Below the pieces are notes generated by a model. It had not been told where the DNA came from and did no database searches. It saw nothing but the letters and a program-made list of their open reading frames with translations. Below are positions 32,842-44,680 of a stretch of 64,000 nt of DNA, one piece after another. Position 1 is the first letter of the stretch, and the number at the start of each line of letters is the position of its first letter. The DNA is from Earliella scabrosa (Eukaryota; Basidiomycota; Agaricomycetes; Polyporales; Polyporaceae), in NCBI GenBank assembly GCA_022605405.1, contig JABYQQ010000033.1, forward strand, positions 186,001 through 250,000, written 5' to 3'. The position numbers were made by a program, and so were the translations under genes.

Positions 32842-33986
32842 TCATGAGTTGAAGAACACTCTGCTTGCGCAGCTCGGAGACCTAAGATCGAAGGTAAGAA
32901 GTTGATGCATAATGTCCGATGGAGTCGAACCTTCCAATGCGCATGAATTTTCTGGAAGGCGAGGTGGCGGAGTTCTTTCTGTCTGAGGACGAGAATGGTC
33001 TGGTGCGCCAGGAGTTGTCAGATGGACCATCAGGGCCTGTGTACCAATGCCTACCCGGATGGACGATATCTCAAGTGCATTAATTCGTTCCCTCCGTTGA
33101 ATCACGGACGGGACTCCACCCGACACGCGAATCTGTTCTTGGAGGTACTTGATGATGGCCTCCAAGCATTCTAGATAACGTCGTCGTTTTGTGTGCTTAT
33201 TAATGGTATTTCTGGACACGAGCGGAGTTAATGATGAAATTGAGAGTACATAAAAGACTCACGGGTCAGTAATAGGGAAGCCTACTGCCTCGGACAATAA
33301 GCCGAAGTATTGCGTCCGCTGATTGAAGCCCTCACGACGACTACCACGACCCGGTTGTCGTTGCACGCGGGGTGTCTCGTCAACCTTGTGGTAGTTGTTT
33401 CGGGATACCAGAACCAGCGGTGAGCTCGCTGTTTGACCGTTGTCATTCTGGGCCTTGGGTGGTACAGTCGTCCCGGAGTGCTGACTGGTAGCACCCTCAA
33501 CAGTACGGAGCGATCTCTCCGAATTGCTGCGGGAAGTCGACCTCTCCTGACAAACAGTTTGGGGAGGTGGATCTGTATTTGGTTAGATTCCGAGGCATGG
33601 AACACATGGACTGGGGCCTCACCTCTCATACGCATTTTGCATGAACGATAGAAGTCAAGTGCGCAAGACGCCTCGATCGTCACGCCTGTGCTATCGACCG
33701 GCATCAAAGCAGAGTAACTAGATAACGGGAGGGTGCGTTGCTGAGCAACGAAAGAGAGTGGCGGACCGTCCCTCTTTGGTACAGAATACGAGCTCGAGGG
33801 GTCCCCCAAGTTGTGATACAGAGGTGGCGACTCATACGACCCGGGTGGGCTTGCTGGATATTCAAAGTGGGTCTGTGTACCCGTGGCAGGATCATTTCCC
33901 TGTGCATAGTGAGCAATACGAGCTAGATCGTCCAGTGTATGACGCACATTGTCAAAGGAGCTCAGATCCATGGTGAATAGTGGCAT
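32842..33986 (-). CDS. bZIP-like basidiomycete protein (347 aa)
   Basis: Three exons (33,623-33,986; 33,263-33,572; 32,842-33,211) with matching phases give 347 residues from ATG 33,986. The first two exons encode a low-complexity, Ser/Pro/Gln-rich region. The conserved core is YFGLLSEAVGFPITDP, joined across an intron to NTINKHTKRRRYLECLEAI, then IKYLQEQIRVSGGVPS and a tail with SSIRVGIGTQALMVHL. The basic KRRRYLECLE-x(8)-L-x-EQIR layout is the same as in the smaller neighbour and in many mushroom paralogs. It may be a DNA-binding or dimerising protein. The 3' end overlaps a short plus-strand frame starting at 32,738. The start codon is not certain, since a separate upstream ATG (34,136) opens a different frame. 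Confidence 0.6.
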
Positions 33987-34821
33987 TTGCAGCTGAGGAA
34001 GACGAGAGATTGATAGTGTGGCCAAAAGGCTGTCGCGTGGTCGAAGCGCTCAGGACCTGGTCTTGAGACTGACCGAGATTACTCTCGGAGTCCCTGTGAC
34101 TTCTCATCTGCTGGATGCCGTCACTGCCCATCGTGAGCTGAGCAACGTTTCACGATGCTTGCCACTGAACGACGTACCCTTATATTAATATTACTGTAAG
34201 GTCGCGCATACACTAATGCCGATGTCTGCCTCAGGAGAGCTCCACGCGCCGGCGCTGAAAGAGAGAAACCCGCGTGCCGGTTGAGTGGCTGTCACAGAGA
34301 CATCTCGAAGGTGGAACATGCCAAGGGAGGTCTCCCTGTGAAGCGACGAAGTGGGAAAGAGGAGACCCCATCGGTCTGGACGTACTTGGAGGTCCCGGCG
34401 CTTACATGCCTTCCTCTTCAGGAGCTCTAGGGAGCGCCAACAGCGAACAGACTGCTCGGCACACGACCCCATCTGTTTGCTGCTCATCCTCATCATACAC
34501 TGTTCACTGACAGCCCCGAACCCAGCGAGAGCCGTTCCCACATACCAGCTGCTTCTGCTCTCTGCTCACCTCCTTGCTGCTGCCTGAGGCTTTATGGATG
34601 ACTTGCTCACCCCATCCAAGTTCCCGAAATCACTCTGGTGGGTCAGGACGTGCACTCCAGCCTCCTGATGCGTGATCTAATTGTCTTGCCAGCACAAACA
34701 TTCAATACATGGCAAGACAGCCTTCTTGCGCAGGAGAATGGGTGGCATCCAGCGGCCGAACGGGCCTTTGAGGGGATGAGTGAAACCCCTTTGTGAATAG
34801 GTGCACTTTATCTTCCAGTGT
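33987..34821. other. No supported gene
   Basis: A minus-strand frame from ATG about 34,136 is Ser/Gln-rich and ends after about 55 codons; it may be an alternative 5' exon of the bZIP-like gene. Nothing else is recognisable. Confidence 0.4.
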
Positions 34822-36076
34822 GCGGTCATCGCGGTGGTCCTGTCTCCCCTCCTTCCATATTCCCCTGCCCTCCTCGCTCACGTCGCGACTGTTGTGAGTA
34901 ATTCCGGCTTCGATGGGGCAGGCCTGTCATTCTTACGTTCGGCCGGTTTTTGACAGGTCATCCACCGAATCATGAAGTATCTTCCCCCAAACGTGAGCGC
35001 ACTCAGTCTTCTCAATACATCATGTCTCATGCCTTATACAGCACGCCGTAAGGATTGCATCTGCCATCGACTTGCTCGAGTTCCAAGATGACGTGCACGA
35101 GGATCCTGACGTCGCGTGGTACGCGAAGGATGTCACCATCATGCTCTCTGTCCCATTTTCTCTCGTCGCACTCCGAGCGTGCCTCTTGTCCTCTATTAAC
35201 GTTGTCGACCTTGTGCTTTTTCTACCCTACGACATGTTCGCCGACATCCTCCCCGGCATCCACTTCCCCCGCCTCCAGCTGTTCAAAACGAATCTTCCGC
35301 ATCGCCTTCTCAAGACGTTCCTCACCTCGCACAACACCATCACGGATCTTTGTCTCCAAGGTTGCGGCAGGGCTCCAGGCGAGTCCTGCCCATTGAGACT
35401 TATCGATCTTAGCCACGTCACGGCGGTGGAGTGCGCTCTTGAATGCGTCAGCGCGACAACACACCCTGCGTTGATGCGCCTAACTGCAGAGCGCATGAGG
35501 GACGCCTCTCCCTGCCCTGCCCTGGTCCTGCGAACGCTACATGCTCCTTTAGTGGCGCTATTTGCGCTAACCTTGGATTTCCTCCCCGACGACTACGACC
35601 TGCTCGATCGAATCGTCGTCGCATCGCCGAGGGTGCAGAGGCTGAAGCTGTTGGAACGGTCTGGGGCATTCGTGAGTACACTTCTGCCTTATGTACCTGT
35701 TGCGCACGCTAACTCTCGTGCACAGCGTCGGAATGATCAGTCTCGCCGAAGCTGGAACGACTCCACTCGGTGGGCGAAGTGTTTGTTTAGACTCGACAGT
35801 CTGAGCGATCTCGCACTCCGCACTGCATCATCTCTAACAGGACCGCTCTCGACACCTGCGAACGAGTTGCGCACTGTGAAGAGGTGGTCTTCCAAGAGAT
35901 CGCGCCCCTCGCGGTCCGTTGTGTTAACTCACGAACACCCGACCTTGAAGTACGTGCGTGTGTGGTACCGGTGCGAGCAGCCCGGAGGGGCGATCTTGAC
36001 GAGCTGGTCGAAGACCTCCGGGAAATGGCGCAACAGCAACCGCTTGCGCAATCCTCCTCCTGACGTGCCGTTCTAG
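34822..36076 (+). CDS. F-box/LRR-like hypothetical protein (5' end unresolved)
   Basis: Coding exons run through VLSPLLPYSPALLAHVATVV, then after an intron VIHRIMKYLPPN, then after a second intron (ending 35,041) a long exon with AIDLLEFQDDVHEDPDVAWY, repeated leucine-rich strands (FPRLQLFKTNLPHRLLKTFL; LRLIDLSHVTAVECAL; LHAPLVALFALTLDFLPDD) and ASPRVQRLKLLE near 35,650. This matches the loose leucine-rich layout of mushroom F-box-like proteins, although the F-box itself is not seen. An intron with GTGAGT...CAG (about 35,671-35,725) follows. The last part (PTLKYVRVWYR near 35,950) is a typical tail motif, but it is not clearly in phase with the preceding exon. The gene may therefore be slightly damaged, or my 3' splice choice is wrong. 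Confidence 0.5.
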
Positions 36077-36481
36077 CTGGGTGAGCCCTTTGCCCCCCGT
36101 GTATAGCATGTGTCTCTCCCGCTCACCTTCAATATAGCAGAACTGCTACGCTCGTGCGCCCTTCCGCTCATGCGCCCGTCCGCTCATGTGCTCATTGGCT
36201 GCGCTTCTCCGCTCATCCCTCCGCATCCCCTCCACGTTCCCTCCCCCAACCAGCACCCCCGCACCCTGCACCTATCGACCTTGTGGACAGATCTCGTATT
36301 GCATAGCCTACAGTCCTATCCCCATAATGAATACCACTATTATTTGTCATTGCCTTAGTCGATGTCCGGCCCGTTCGTATTCATCATTGCCTCGTGCCTG
36401 TGACATGAGGCGGTCATCGCCGCCACATTCTGCGGATTGAGTGGCACAGAGACCACAGCTTACCTGTCTCCTACTACCGAC
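36077..36481. other. Intergenic, C/T-rich
   Basis: A short pyrimidine-rich spacer with a local CGCTCATGYGCCC duplication at about 36,152-36,190. It presumably includes the promoter of the next gene. Confidence 0.5.
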
Positions 36482-38209
36482 ATGTCCAACGACTCTTCGC
36501 CACCGGTCGGATCTCCTACGGATGAGACCCTATCACTTGGGTCTCCTACGGATGACATTTCATCACCTGGGTCTCCTACAGACGAGACCCCATCACTTGG
36601 GTCTCCATCGGTTGGATCTCCAGCATCCTTGCCTTCTCTTCCGTCATTGGATCGTTCCCCCCTGCTCCAGTCTGGAACATTGGGCGAGTCTATAATGGGG
36701 TTGGACGGCAATCCAGATGCCTCCAGCTCTTCCGACTTTGAGCCACTTGAGACGTCAGAGCTCCGATTCCCCCTCCCGCCCATGGGCACCCTTGTTCGCA
36801 TACGCCAGCTGGAGGACTCCTTTATGGAGAGTTCTGCATCTGAGAGTCAGTCTGACTCTCAGACTGGACAATCATACTCTTACAGGCGGCATAGATCGAG
36901 GTGCGCTCTGTTAGTCTGGATTTATTCGTCTTCCTGCTAATCCTATGTGCACTGTAGTGCCGAGATTTATGATGATATTTTCACGCAGCTGAGAAACTGC
37001 GTGCGTTCGAGTCGTGCTTTGGTTCAATTGGCGGGGGCACTGGTGGATAACAAGGTATGGGAGTTACATATGCTACAAGACGACTTCCCGGGCGGGGCTG
37101 ACATTGCTCACAGCATGAGGGATCGTTTCGTAATCCTGTTTTTGAAGACAAAATTGCCTATCGTCTCCTTGACATCCAAACCGACTTGGGGGCAACCAAG
37201 AAGACCTTATCGGAATTGCGGAGTGAGTCCCCTCTCTCAATCTCTTCGAGTGAACCTCTGAAGCTGATTTGCGCATCTTGACTAGGACGATCTCTGTTGT
37301 CGTACCAATACCCTCCTGAGTATCGAGCCTCGAGAAGAGAACGAGCAGTGCTACGCTCAAGCATCGACGATGCTCGCAACGCAGCTCCTCATGATGGTCT
37401 GTTATCGTATCTCCCTCCAGCGCTGTCTGATGGGTACAACCCTGTTCTAGGTGCTTTGCGCCTGGCGACCCCATCACAATGGAACGACTCCACGGTCACC
37501 TTGCTGCAGGATTCACCCGGACACGTTACTGGCAGAGCCGACACATTGGTTCCGTTGAATGTACGTGTTCGAGGAATATTCGCTTCATATGCTCGTTCTG
37601 CTCAACTCGAGTCGTGCGTCAATCTCTAGTATTTCGTCGGCCACGGCTCAACGTTGGTTGATGGCGAGGGAACTCGAGCTGGAGAATACTCTTCAACGAC
37701 CAGCCAGAGTGACTCCGGCCGTGACGTAAGTGTATGGCCCCTTTCTAAACCTGCCTATCTCATCGAATTGCAGGTCTTGGCCGTTGAGACGAAAGGAGGC
37801 GTCGATAGCCAGCTTGAATCGGTCCAAGCTGCCGGCACGGAAGAAGGCGTCGATAGCCAGCTTGAATCGGTCCAAGCTGCCGGCACGGAAGAAGGCGTTG
37901 ATGCTGCAAATTCAACGTCCAATTCTGGCGACACCGTCGGTCACGAGGTAGTCGCTGTAGGTGTCTGAGTGGTATGGCTCGAATGACGTCGACGCACAGG
38001 CTGAACCTCGGGCTTACCTGCAGACAGTGGCGCTGGGTGCAAATGACGGTGGACCTTCCGGCTATCCACATCATCCTTTCAACGCGATCGAAGTCAGTAT
38101 CCTCGGCTGTGCCATCCTCGTCGCCAGTATAGCTCTCATGATCATGGAACGACGGAGAGAAGCGGTGGATGTTGCGGAGTATCCTATTTGGGAGGCTACA
38201 AGAATATGA
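36482..38209 (+). CDS. Hypothetical accessory protein next to Tnp2 transposase, repeat-rich (459 aa)
   Basis: Seven exons splice in phase: 36,482-36,900; 36,958-37,054; 37,114-37,222; 37,286-37,560; 37,630-37,725; 37,774-37,947; and 38,000-38,209. The N-terminus has three 10-residue repeats starting GSPTD[ED]. The centre is helical (AEIYDDIFTQLRNCVRSSRA; AYRLLDIQTDLGATKKTLSE). The C-terminal part has a perfect 16-residue duplication (GVDSQLESVQAAGTEE) and then a hydrophobic segment AIEVSILGCAILVASIALMI. Without the last intron the frame would end at 37,968 (396 residues) and lack the membrane segment. I do not recognise the family. It is intact, on the same strand as the transposase and 221 bases upstream of its ATG, so it may be a second gene of the same element, or simply a neighbour. 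Confidence 0.55.
36509..36598 (+). repeat. 30-base in-frame tandem repeat, three copies
   Basis: Three adjacent units (36,509-36,538; 36,539-36,568; 36,569-36,598) beginning GGRTCTCCTACGGATGA, with a partial fourth. Each encodes GSPTD plus five variable residues. Confidence 0.85.
37798..37893 (+). repeat. 48-base perfect tandem duplication
   Basis: Units 37,798-37,845 and 37,846-37,893 are identical, and a few bases of a third copy follow. The unit is in frame and adds 16 residues. Perfect identity indicates a recent duplication or gene conversion. Confidence 0.9.
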
Positions 38210-38430
38210 CAAGTCACCATATTGTCTATCGCTTGTCTTAGACAATGTCTATGTGGAGCTTATGAATGTGATACGTCTTGTATGCGCCGTCTAATTACCG
38301 GTGTTTACTCTGGCAAGCTCGGCAAATACTTGATGATATCAACAGATTCCCTCGCCGCCTCATCGGATTCGTCAGTGCTCATCCTTTCCTCCCCTCCACC
38401 GTTCCATCCTTCTTGACCTCTCTTGCAGGC

Positions 38431-41400
38431 ATGCCCGTCTGTAGGTGCAGCGCATGTCGTCTCTGGACGTATAAGACTATATCTGGGCGCCGCCGTTCTG
38501 GTCGCGTACTTGAGGCTCCCACCGTCGCGTCCCACAAGCTGGCAGCTCGCATGCAGCGCAAGTTCGAGGCTGCCAATCGACTAGCGGATGGTGGAGCTGC
38601 CGAAGACACCGTGTTGGACAACGATACCAATGACTCCAATGGTGGGGATGTCCAGGATGGCGATGAGGACAAATTGGAGAAAGCAGAGAGGGCGCGACAG
38701 AATGCAATCTTCCTGGCAGCATTCGGTGGTGCGCCCGGGAGCTCGGAAGTGCTTTCAGTGCGCGGCCGTGATGTGTCGTGTACCCACACACAGGTGCGGG
38801 CAAAATTGCTCCATTCACCGCAGACATGCTCACCTGTACACTACGCAGGCTCACGAGGACCTGGAGTCGGATGACGATTCACTGCCACAGGATGACGATG
38901 ATCAGGATGTGTATGAGCCTGTCTCGTTGGAGGTACGTTGTCACTGATCTTCTGGTATCAGTTGACATTGAGTCATAACGGTTTTGAATGTTCAGGCGGA
39001 GAGAATCACGGAGAGGAGGGCTGAACTCGCCAGTTTGGAGTCCTCGCTGGCGTTGCGATCAAGACGGGTCAGTCCCTATGTGAAGCTCAAGTTCCAGAGG
39101 CCTCCATCGTCCCCCAATGATCGCCCCAGCACACTGAACAGCAAGCACCACAGCAGTGTCGAGTTTGAACTGCACCGCATGTGGGTTTCCGAGGTCCTCC
39201 GGCGACTCGACGGAATGTCGAAGATTGGGGACGATGTCGCAGACCGACACCTTGATGTGATGCTACGGGACTTTCAGAAAGAAGCGAAGCGATTGGAACG
39301 GCTTGAAGAGCGAGCATGGGAGATAGAGTTGCTCACGAGTGGCGTTCTCGCCATGGATCTACCGGGATCGGACCATATAGCTGTACCCGCAGGTAAGTTG
39401 GACAAGAACTCTGACCTCCAGTCGCATCATTGACTTTCTATAATCTCAGCTACGATCTTTGACGCTAATTCGACGGAGGTCACTCCGTTCATACTCGCCG
39501 CTCTCTTTCTGGTCACAGTCCTCCACACGCTCGCCGGTGTTTCCCGGCCGTACACAAACCTCATCTTGGCGACTCTCAAAGTAGTACTGTTCGGAATGAT
39601 GACTTGGAGTAATCCGCTAGCCCAGCAAATTCTCTCCGCAGCACAAGAGGCTCTTCTTCGCGCCATTCCACTGGACATTCGCAGTGCGTTGTCTGCCCTT
39701 CGTCTCGAGCCAAACATCACCATCTACGCCGCTTGTCCCACGTGCTTTGCCACATTCGCCCCAGATCCATCCCGCCCAGGCGACCCTTATCCTCACACCT
39801 GTACCCATGTGCTGACACGGAAACGCGTGTGCGGTACTCCTCTGGTTTACTCCCACAAGCACGCGGCCAAGAAGGGTGCACCGTCTCGCATTGTTCATCG
39901 CGCCCTCTTGCCCTTTCCTTACTATCCCATGAAGTCTTACATCGCAACGCTCCTCATGCGACTCGGCGTCGAGGATCACCTCGAGACGTCCTGGCAGCTA
40001 CCCAAGGATGCAGGTGCTTCGTGGAAAGACATCATGCATTCACCCGCCATTCGTGATTTCATCGGGCCCGACGGAAAGACTCCGTTCTCGGTGCAGGTGG
40101 ACGGATCCCTGCACCTCGTCTTTGGCCTCTACGTCGACTGGTTCAATCCTCATATGAACAAGCGAGGCGGCAAGTCTCACTCCGTGGGCGGAATCTATAT
40201 GGTGTGCTTGAACCTCCCCCCTCATCTCCGCTTCCGCCCAGAATTCATGTACCTCGTTGGAGTCATCCCCGGCCCTAGAGAACCCTCGGTGACGGAGCTG
40301 AATCATTTGTTGCGTCCTCTTGTGGATGAGCTGGTGGAACTATGGCATCAAGGCATCCTCGTCGGGCGCACAGCGAAGCGGCCCTTCGGAAGGCTAGTTC
40401 GCGCAGTGATCATTCCCCTCATTTGCGATCTCCCCGCACTTCGGAAGGTTGCTGGATTCGGCTCCCACAGCTCAGCGCACTTCTGCTCCTTTTGCCCAAT
40501 TCACCTGCACGACATGTCGAATCCAGATCGATCGACGTGGCCCGCGAGAATATCATGGGAAGAACATCTTCGGATCGCGAGATTGTGGAGGGATGCTGAG
40601 ACCAAGGCTGCGAAGAAGGCCATCTTTGACGCGCACGGGATCCGTTGGTCGGAGCTCCTCCGGCTTGAATACTGGGATCCTACGAGGTATGCGGTAGTGG
40701 ATGCCATGCACAACCTCTTCCTTGGAGAACTACGCCATCATTGTATGGACGTCTGGAAGATTGCGGACCTCAAAGTACCCTCCCCTGCCGCCAAGGACGC
40801 TCTCGTTCACACTCCCGAAGAACAGAAGAAGCAACTGCGGCGGGTCTTCGATGCTTTGAAGAAGAGATCCACTCAAGGACTCGAACGCATACGCAAGGAC
40901 TATCTTCTCGCGGTCGCTCAATACAACAACGTCGACCTACCAGACGAAGAACCGACCCGCGCACAAATCGCTGCTGCGCTTCTGAAAAGGGTATGCAAGT
41001 GTTCTTTTCTCTGGGGGTCTGACTGAGACTCTTCTTAGACTGAAGGAGTACTTGATCTCGACTCGGCTATCCGTCTTCCTCCCCCTCTCCCTGAGGCTTC
41101 GAACCACTTCTATTTAGTCGACGAAGGCACGGACCAGGAGGACGAGGACGAGGATGATCCCGCGTCAAAATACTTCGTTTTCACTGGTGAGGTCCTGAAG
41201 CAGGTCCAAGACGATATCGCAGATACGTTCGTTCCTAGCTGGATTGAGAAGCCTCCATGGAACTTCGGTGAAGCAAGTCATGGCAGTCTGAAGGCCGACC
41301 AGTGGCGGACCGTCTGTACGATATACCTTGTACTGACTCTCGTGCGGCTCTGGGGCTCCGCAAGTGCCACGGACGAGCAACGGACCGCCTTGCAGAATTT

Positions 41401-42458
41401 CGTTCACCTGGTCGTTGCGGTTGATGCTGCGACGCGCAGGTCAATGAGCCCAGCACGCGCCGAATTGTATGATCAGCACATGGAGCTCTACGTCAAGGGC
41501 TTGCGAGAGATCTACGACCATGAGCTTGTCCCCAATCATCATATGGCACTCCACCTGAAGATCTGTCTCCTACTCTTCGGGCCTGTGCATGGATGGTGGG
41601 CCTTCCCCTTTGAACGATTCAACGGCCTTCTACAGCGCTTCAACACCAACCACAAGCCAAGTAAGTGTTGTTTCTCTGTGTCTCATGAGCTTGACTGATG
41701 TTGTCCTCGTAGACCAGATTCCGCTTACGTTCATCCGGTACTTCTACATGGGCTCGGGTCTCCGTTGGCTGGTCAGCTCAGTCAGATGGCCGGATCTACC
41801 GGTATACGCGGATTGGATGAAGGCCTTCAGGACTGCTTTCAAGGATGCTACCAAAGGAACACGGTTCACGGACATCCTTTCATCCGTCCCTTCCATGGAA
41901 CCATTCGAGTACTCTCAGCGTCTCCAGAAGGAGATGCCTCGCCATCTTTACGACAAGTTGCTTGAGTTACTCTCCCCGTCCGACAGCCGCTCTGGATCAT
42001 TCCGATCGGCCTACACGACGAGCACAAGGCGCGGAATACCAGTCCTACCAACGCAGGCGCAGTTCGTCAGGAGAATGGTGCAAGGCAACGTGTCATTCTC
42101 GACTTCCCGCTCCTTGCGACGTGACTCGTTTGTGATTGTCAGGGATCAGCTCACCTCTAACACGTTCGCCGCCACCGTCGACAACATTTTCTACCATCGC
42201 CGGAAGGAAGGAGACGCGTTGGTCGTCGAGCCGTTTGTGGTAATCCGAGAGTACACGCCTCTATCGGACGAAGACCAGAAGCACGACCCTTTTCTGGCGT
42301 TCCCCGACCTCGATGCCAGGCTCTACTACAATACTGTTCAGCCGAACCCGAGAGTCGTCAGGCCCGCTGACATTGTCACACATTTTGCAGCGCTCAGTTA
42401 CGTTCCAAAGGAACTGGGGAAGCCTTGTATCATTGCTAAGGGACTTGACAGGGTATGA
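38431..42458 (+). CDS. Tnp2-type (CACTA/EnSpm, Transposase_21) transposase, full length
   Basis: Six exons with fully consistent phases (38,431-38,793; 38,849-38,932; 38,996-39,392; 39,450-40,990; 41,039-41,660; 41,713-42,458) give about 1,250 residues without a stop or shift. The order is a Cys-rich N-terminus (MPVCRCSAC), a long charged helical region, HTLAGVSRPYTNLILATLKV, a Cys cluster ACPTCFATF, and then the Tnp2 core. The core holds FSVQVDGSLHLVFGLYVDWF, SVGGIYMVCLNLPPHLRF, MYLVGVIPGPREPSVTELNH, FGSHSSAHFCSFCPIHL, YWDPTRYAVVDAMHNLFLGE, and the later PVHGWWAFPFERFNGLLQRF. The acidic residues of the catalytic RNase-H-like fold are expected within VDWF/VDG and DAMHNLFLG. This is the cleanest long gene in the window and could encode active enzyme. 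Confidence 0.9.
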
Positions 42459-43967
42459 ACAACTTCATGCATTCAACACTTGAGCTCACTTCTGCTCATC
42501 ACAGGGCTAGACGAAATGTCCCGCAGCGACGTTAGTCAATGTAGTATCAAGGATATGTATTCCAATGAGAAACTTTGTATCTACAGATATGATGGGTTAT
42601 TGGCTATTCGAAGGCTGAAGCAATGTCCATGAAGCGCATTGGATGTTGTCGCCAGCGCGGAGGGTCGCCGTACACAGGCTTCAGTGCGGTGAGACGAACG
42701 GATGGATGGGTGTAACGTGTGCGATATCCCTGGTATAGAAACAAATACTATCTCTATAAAGGGTCAACCGCAAATGTGTGCGAGGGTCTAGTCTTCTCGT
42801 TGCTGGATGGGAAGGATGTGTAGTGTGTGTGTGGAGTAATGGGATGAAAGATCGGATGGGAAAGGACGTGTACTACAAATGAACGTGTCAAATATTCGTA
42901 AGGACTCGCCTATGCTGCCCTGGTGTGCGGAACGAGAGCTACTTGCTCGACGACGTGTTCGACGAGCTCCTCCACTGGGCGTCTACCGACGACGCGGACC
43001 GATGAGAACTTGATCTCCTAGGGCTTGCAGGGGGCTCTGACGAGCCGCACTGGTAGTCCGGTGGGGTCTTCGTGATCATGAGGCGTCCAAGGTGCAGGTG
43101 TGTGGGACAGGGAAGGGGTTCGACGTGGCGTTTGACGACGTGCACGGGGTTCGGCGAGGCAGAGCACTTCGACTAAGGGTCGCGGTGGATGTCCGCAGGT
43201 CGCATGGAGTTCGCAAAGGACGAGACGACAGTGAGCGCGGTCGCGAGTTGCAGGAAGAGAGGGAAACGATGGGCTCGCAGGTGTATTCGACGAGATGGTC
43301 GCGGTCGCGGTACAAGCTATGCTCTCGAGCGTCTAAACTACCGTCTATGGTACGCTTCGCCGAATGAACTCGGCTACCTACGCCTCGACTAACCTTTGAA
43401 CCTACGCTCGACGATCCTACCACGCACAGTGCCAGAAGAGCCGCAATTGGCTGGTTCTACGTCCAGGCGCAACAGACATCGTTACAATGGGATCAACAAG
43501 TCCGTGGTGCTGCAGAAGACCGCTGCGCGTGCGCGATGTGTAGCAGCTCAGGCTGGACATCAGGATTGACTTTGATGGCTACTTGCATAAGGACGGTGAA
43601 GTAGCTATGGCATGCTTTCCATTCTGAGCTTGCTTGCGGCGCTCTGAGCAATTGACTTCTGACGGTGATGCCCCTGCACTCCCCAATCAACCAGGAGAGA
43701 GCGGCTCTTCCCCCGCTACAAGTAGACTTGGTCTCGCTGGCACTGCCCTAGGAGCTCCTGCTTGAGGTCGTGCCGCGACGTCTAAGTAATCAGATACTCA
43801 CGAAACCTATGATGTCCGGATGTGAAGGTAAATACGCTGATGCCGCCGTCTCTCATGGGCGTCTCAGCTTGGATTGTCCTGTCGTTCTTTGTGAGTACTT
43901 AGGCCTTATAGGCGGTACTGTTCAGTCACCTTGTCTTCCACTCCCCTACTACCCGATTTCCGCAAGC
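42459..43967. other. No supported gene
   Basis: Lower-GC spacer after the transposase. An optional terminal intron of the transposase would place its stop at about 42,512. Short ORFs between 42.9 and 43.7 kb show no motif. Subterminal repeats of the element might lie here, but none is obvious. Confidence 0.45.
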
Positions 43968-44640
43968 ATGCCCACCACCGCCACTGAGGCCCCCGTCAAC
44001 TCGTATGTTCGCGTTGCTCATTCGTGCATGGCCGTAACCTCACTGCTTGCGTATGACAGCTGGTTCGATATTCCAAACGTCATGTTCAGCGCCGCCCAAG
44101 CTTTCTACGCGGTTCAAGATGGCGAAGACTGGACGGCTGCTCACATTGTCGTAGTGGAGGTTGGAACGGAGAAATGTCAGTACGTTCAGCACAATCACAC
44201 CCAGATACTCAAGGAATTGTGAACGCACAGATGGTCTCCTTGTTTGCGACGTCCTCGATAACGGTCGCGTCGCATCCCCAATCACTGCTCAGGTCGGAGT
44301 TGTCCTGGACGAGAATGTGGTGATGACACAGATTCAACCGCAAGAACTGACCGTTGAGCTACGCGTAGAACATGTAAGTCCTGCAAGACATATCGCACCT
44401 GGAGGTAACCATAGCTTACACGAGGCGTAGGCTCCTTCACTTGTCACCCTCATCCCTCTGGGTGGTGAACACTTGAACCTCAAGCTGCGCTTCGAGGAGC
44501 GTTCGGATTATCTTGCCTGCATTAAGGTGATGAACGATGCCGAGATCATGACGGAAGGTCAGCGGGATGACATGACATTCGCACTTCGACGTGGCTTGGC
44601 AACGGCAATCCCCCGCGACGGATCCCCACCTGCGGAGTAG
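43968..44640 (+). CDS. Small hypothetical protein, family member 2 (167 aa)
   Basis: Four exons (43,968-44,002; 44,060-44,175; 44,231-44,373; 44,431-44,640) join in phase to 167 residues. The protein has WFDIPNVMFSAAQAFYAVQD, HIVVVEVGTEK, then across an intron GLLVCDVLDNGRVASPITAQ, a beta-like region QELTVELRVEH, and after a phase-0 intron LVTLIPLGGEHLNLKLRFEE and a helical tail. It matches the gene at 30,693-31,306 in length (167 versus 165), in the VC[DE][VL][LV]D block, and in two intron positions, so I treat them as paralogs. The function is unknown. It is intact, and a 20-base tandem array follows 40 bases after its stop. Confidence 0.6.
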
Positions 44641-44680
44641 GAGTTGTGCAGGGTGTACTCGGCCTGAGGGTGTATGGTAG

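Larger units (their letters stand above)
36482..42512 (+). mobile_element. Putative CACTA-like DNA transposon (ends not located)
   Basis: The block comprises the intact Tnp2-type transposase and perhaps the accessory gene just upstream. I looked for CACTA-type terminal inverted repeats and 2-3 base target duplications around 34-37 kb and 42.5-51 kb and found none I trust, so the limits given are gene limits, not element ends. Confidence 0.5.

Noticed and set aside
32738..32902. Short plus-strand frame starting METSSHKEITGN
   Set aside because: It overlaps the 3' end of the spliced bZIP-like gene on the other strand and has no recognised domain. A real small gene cannot be excluded.
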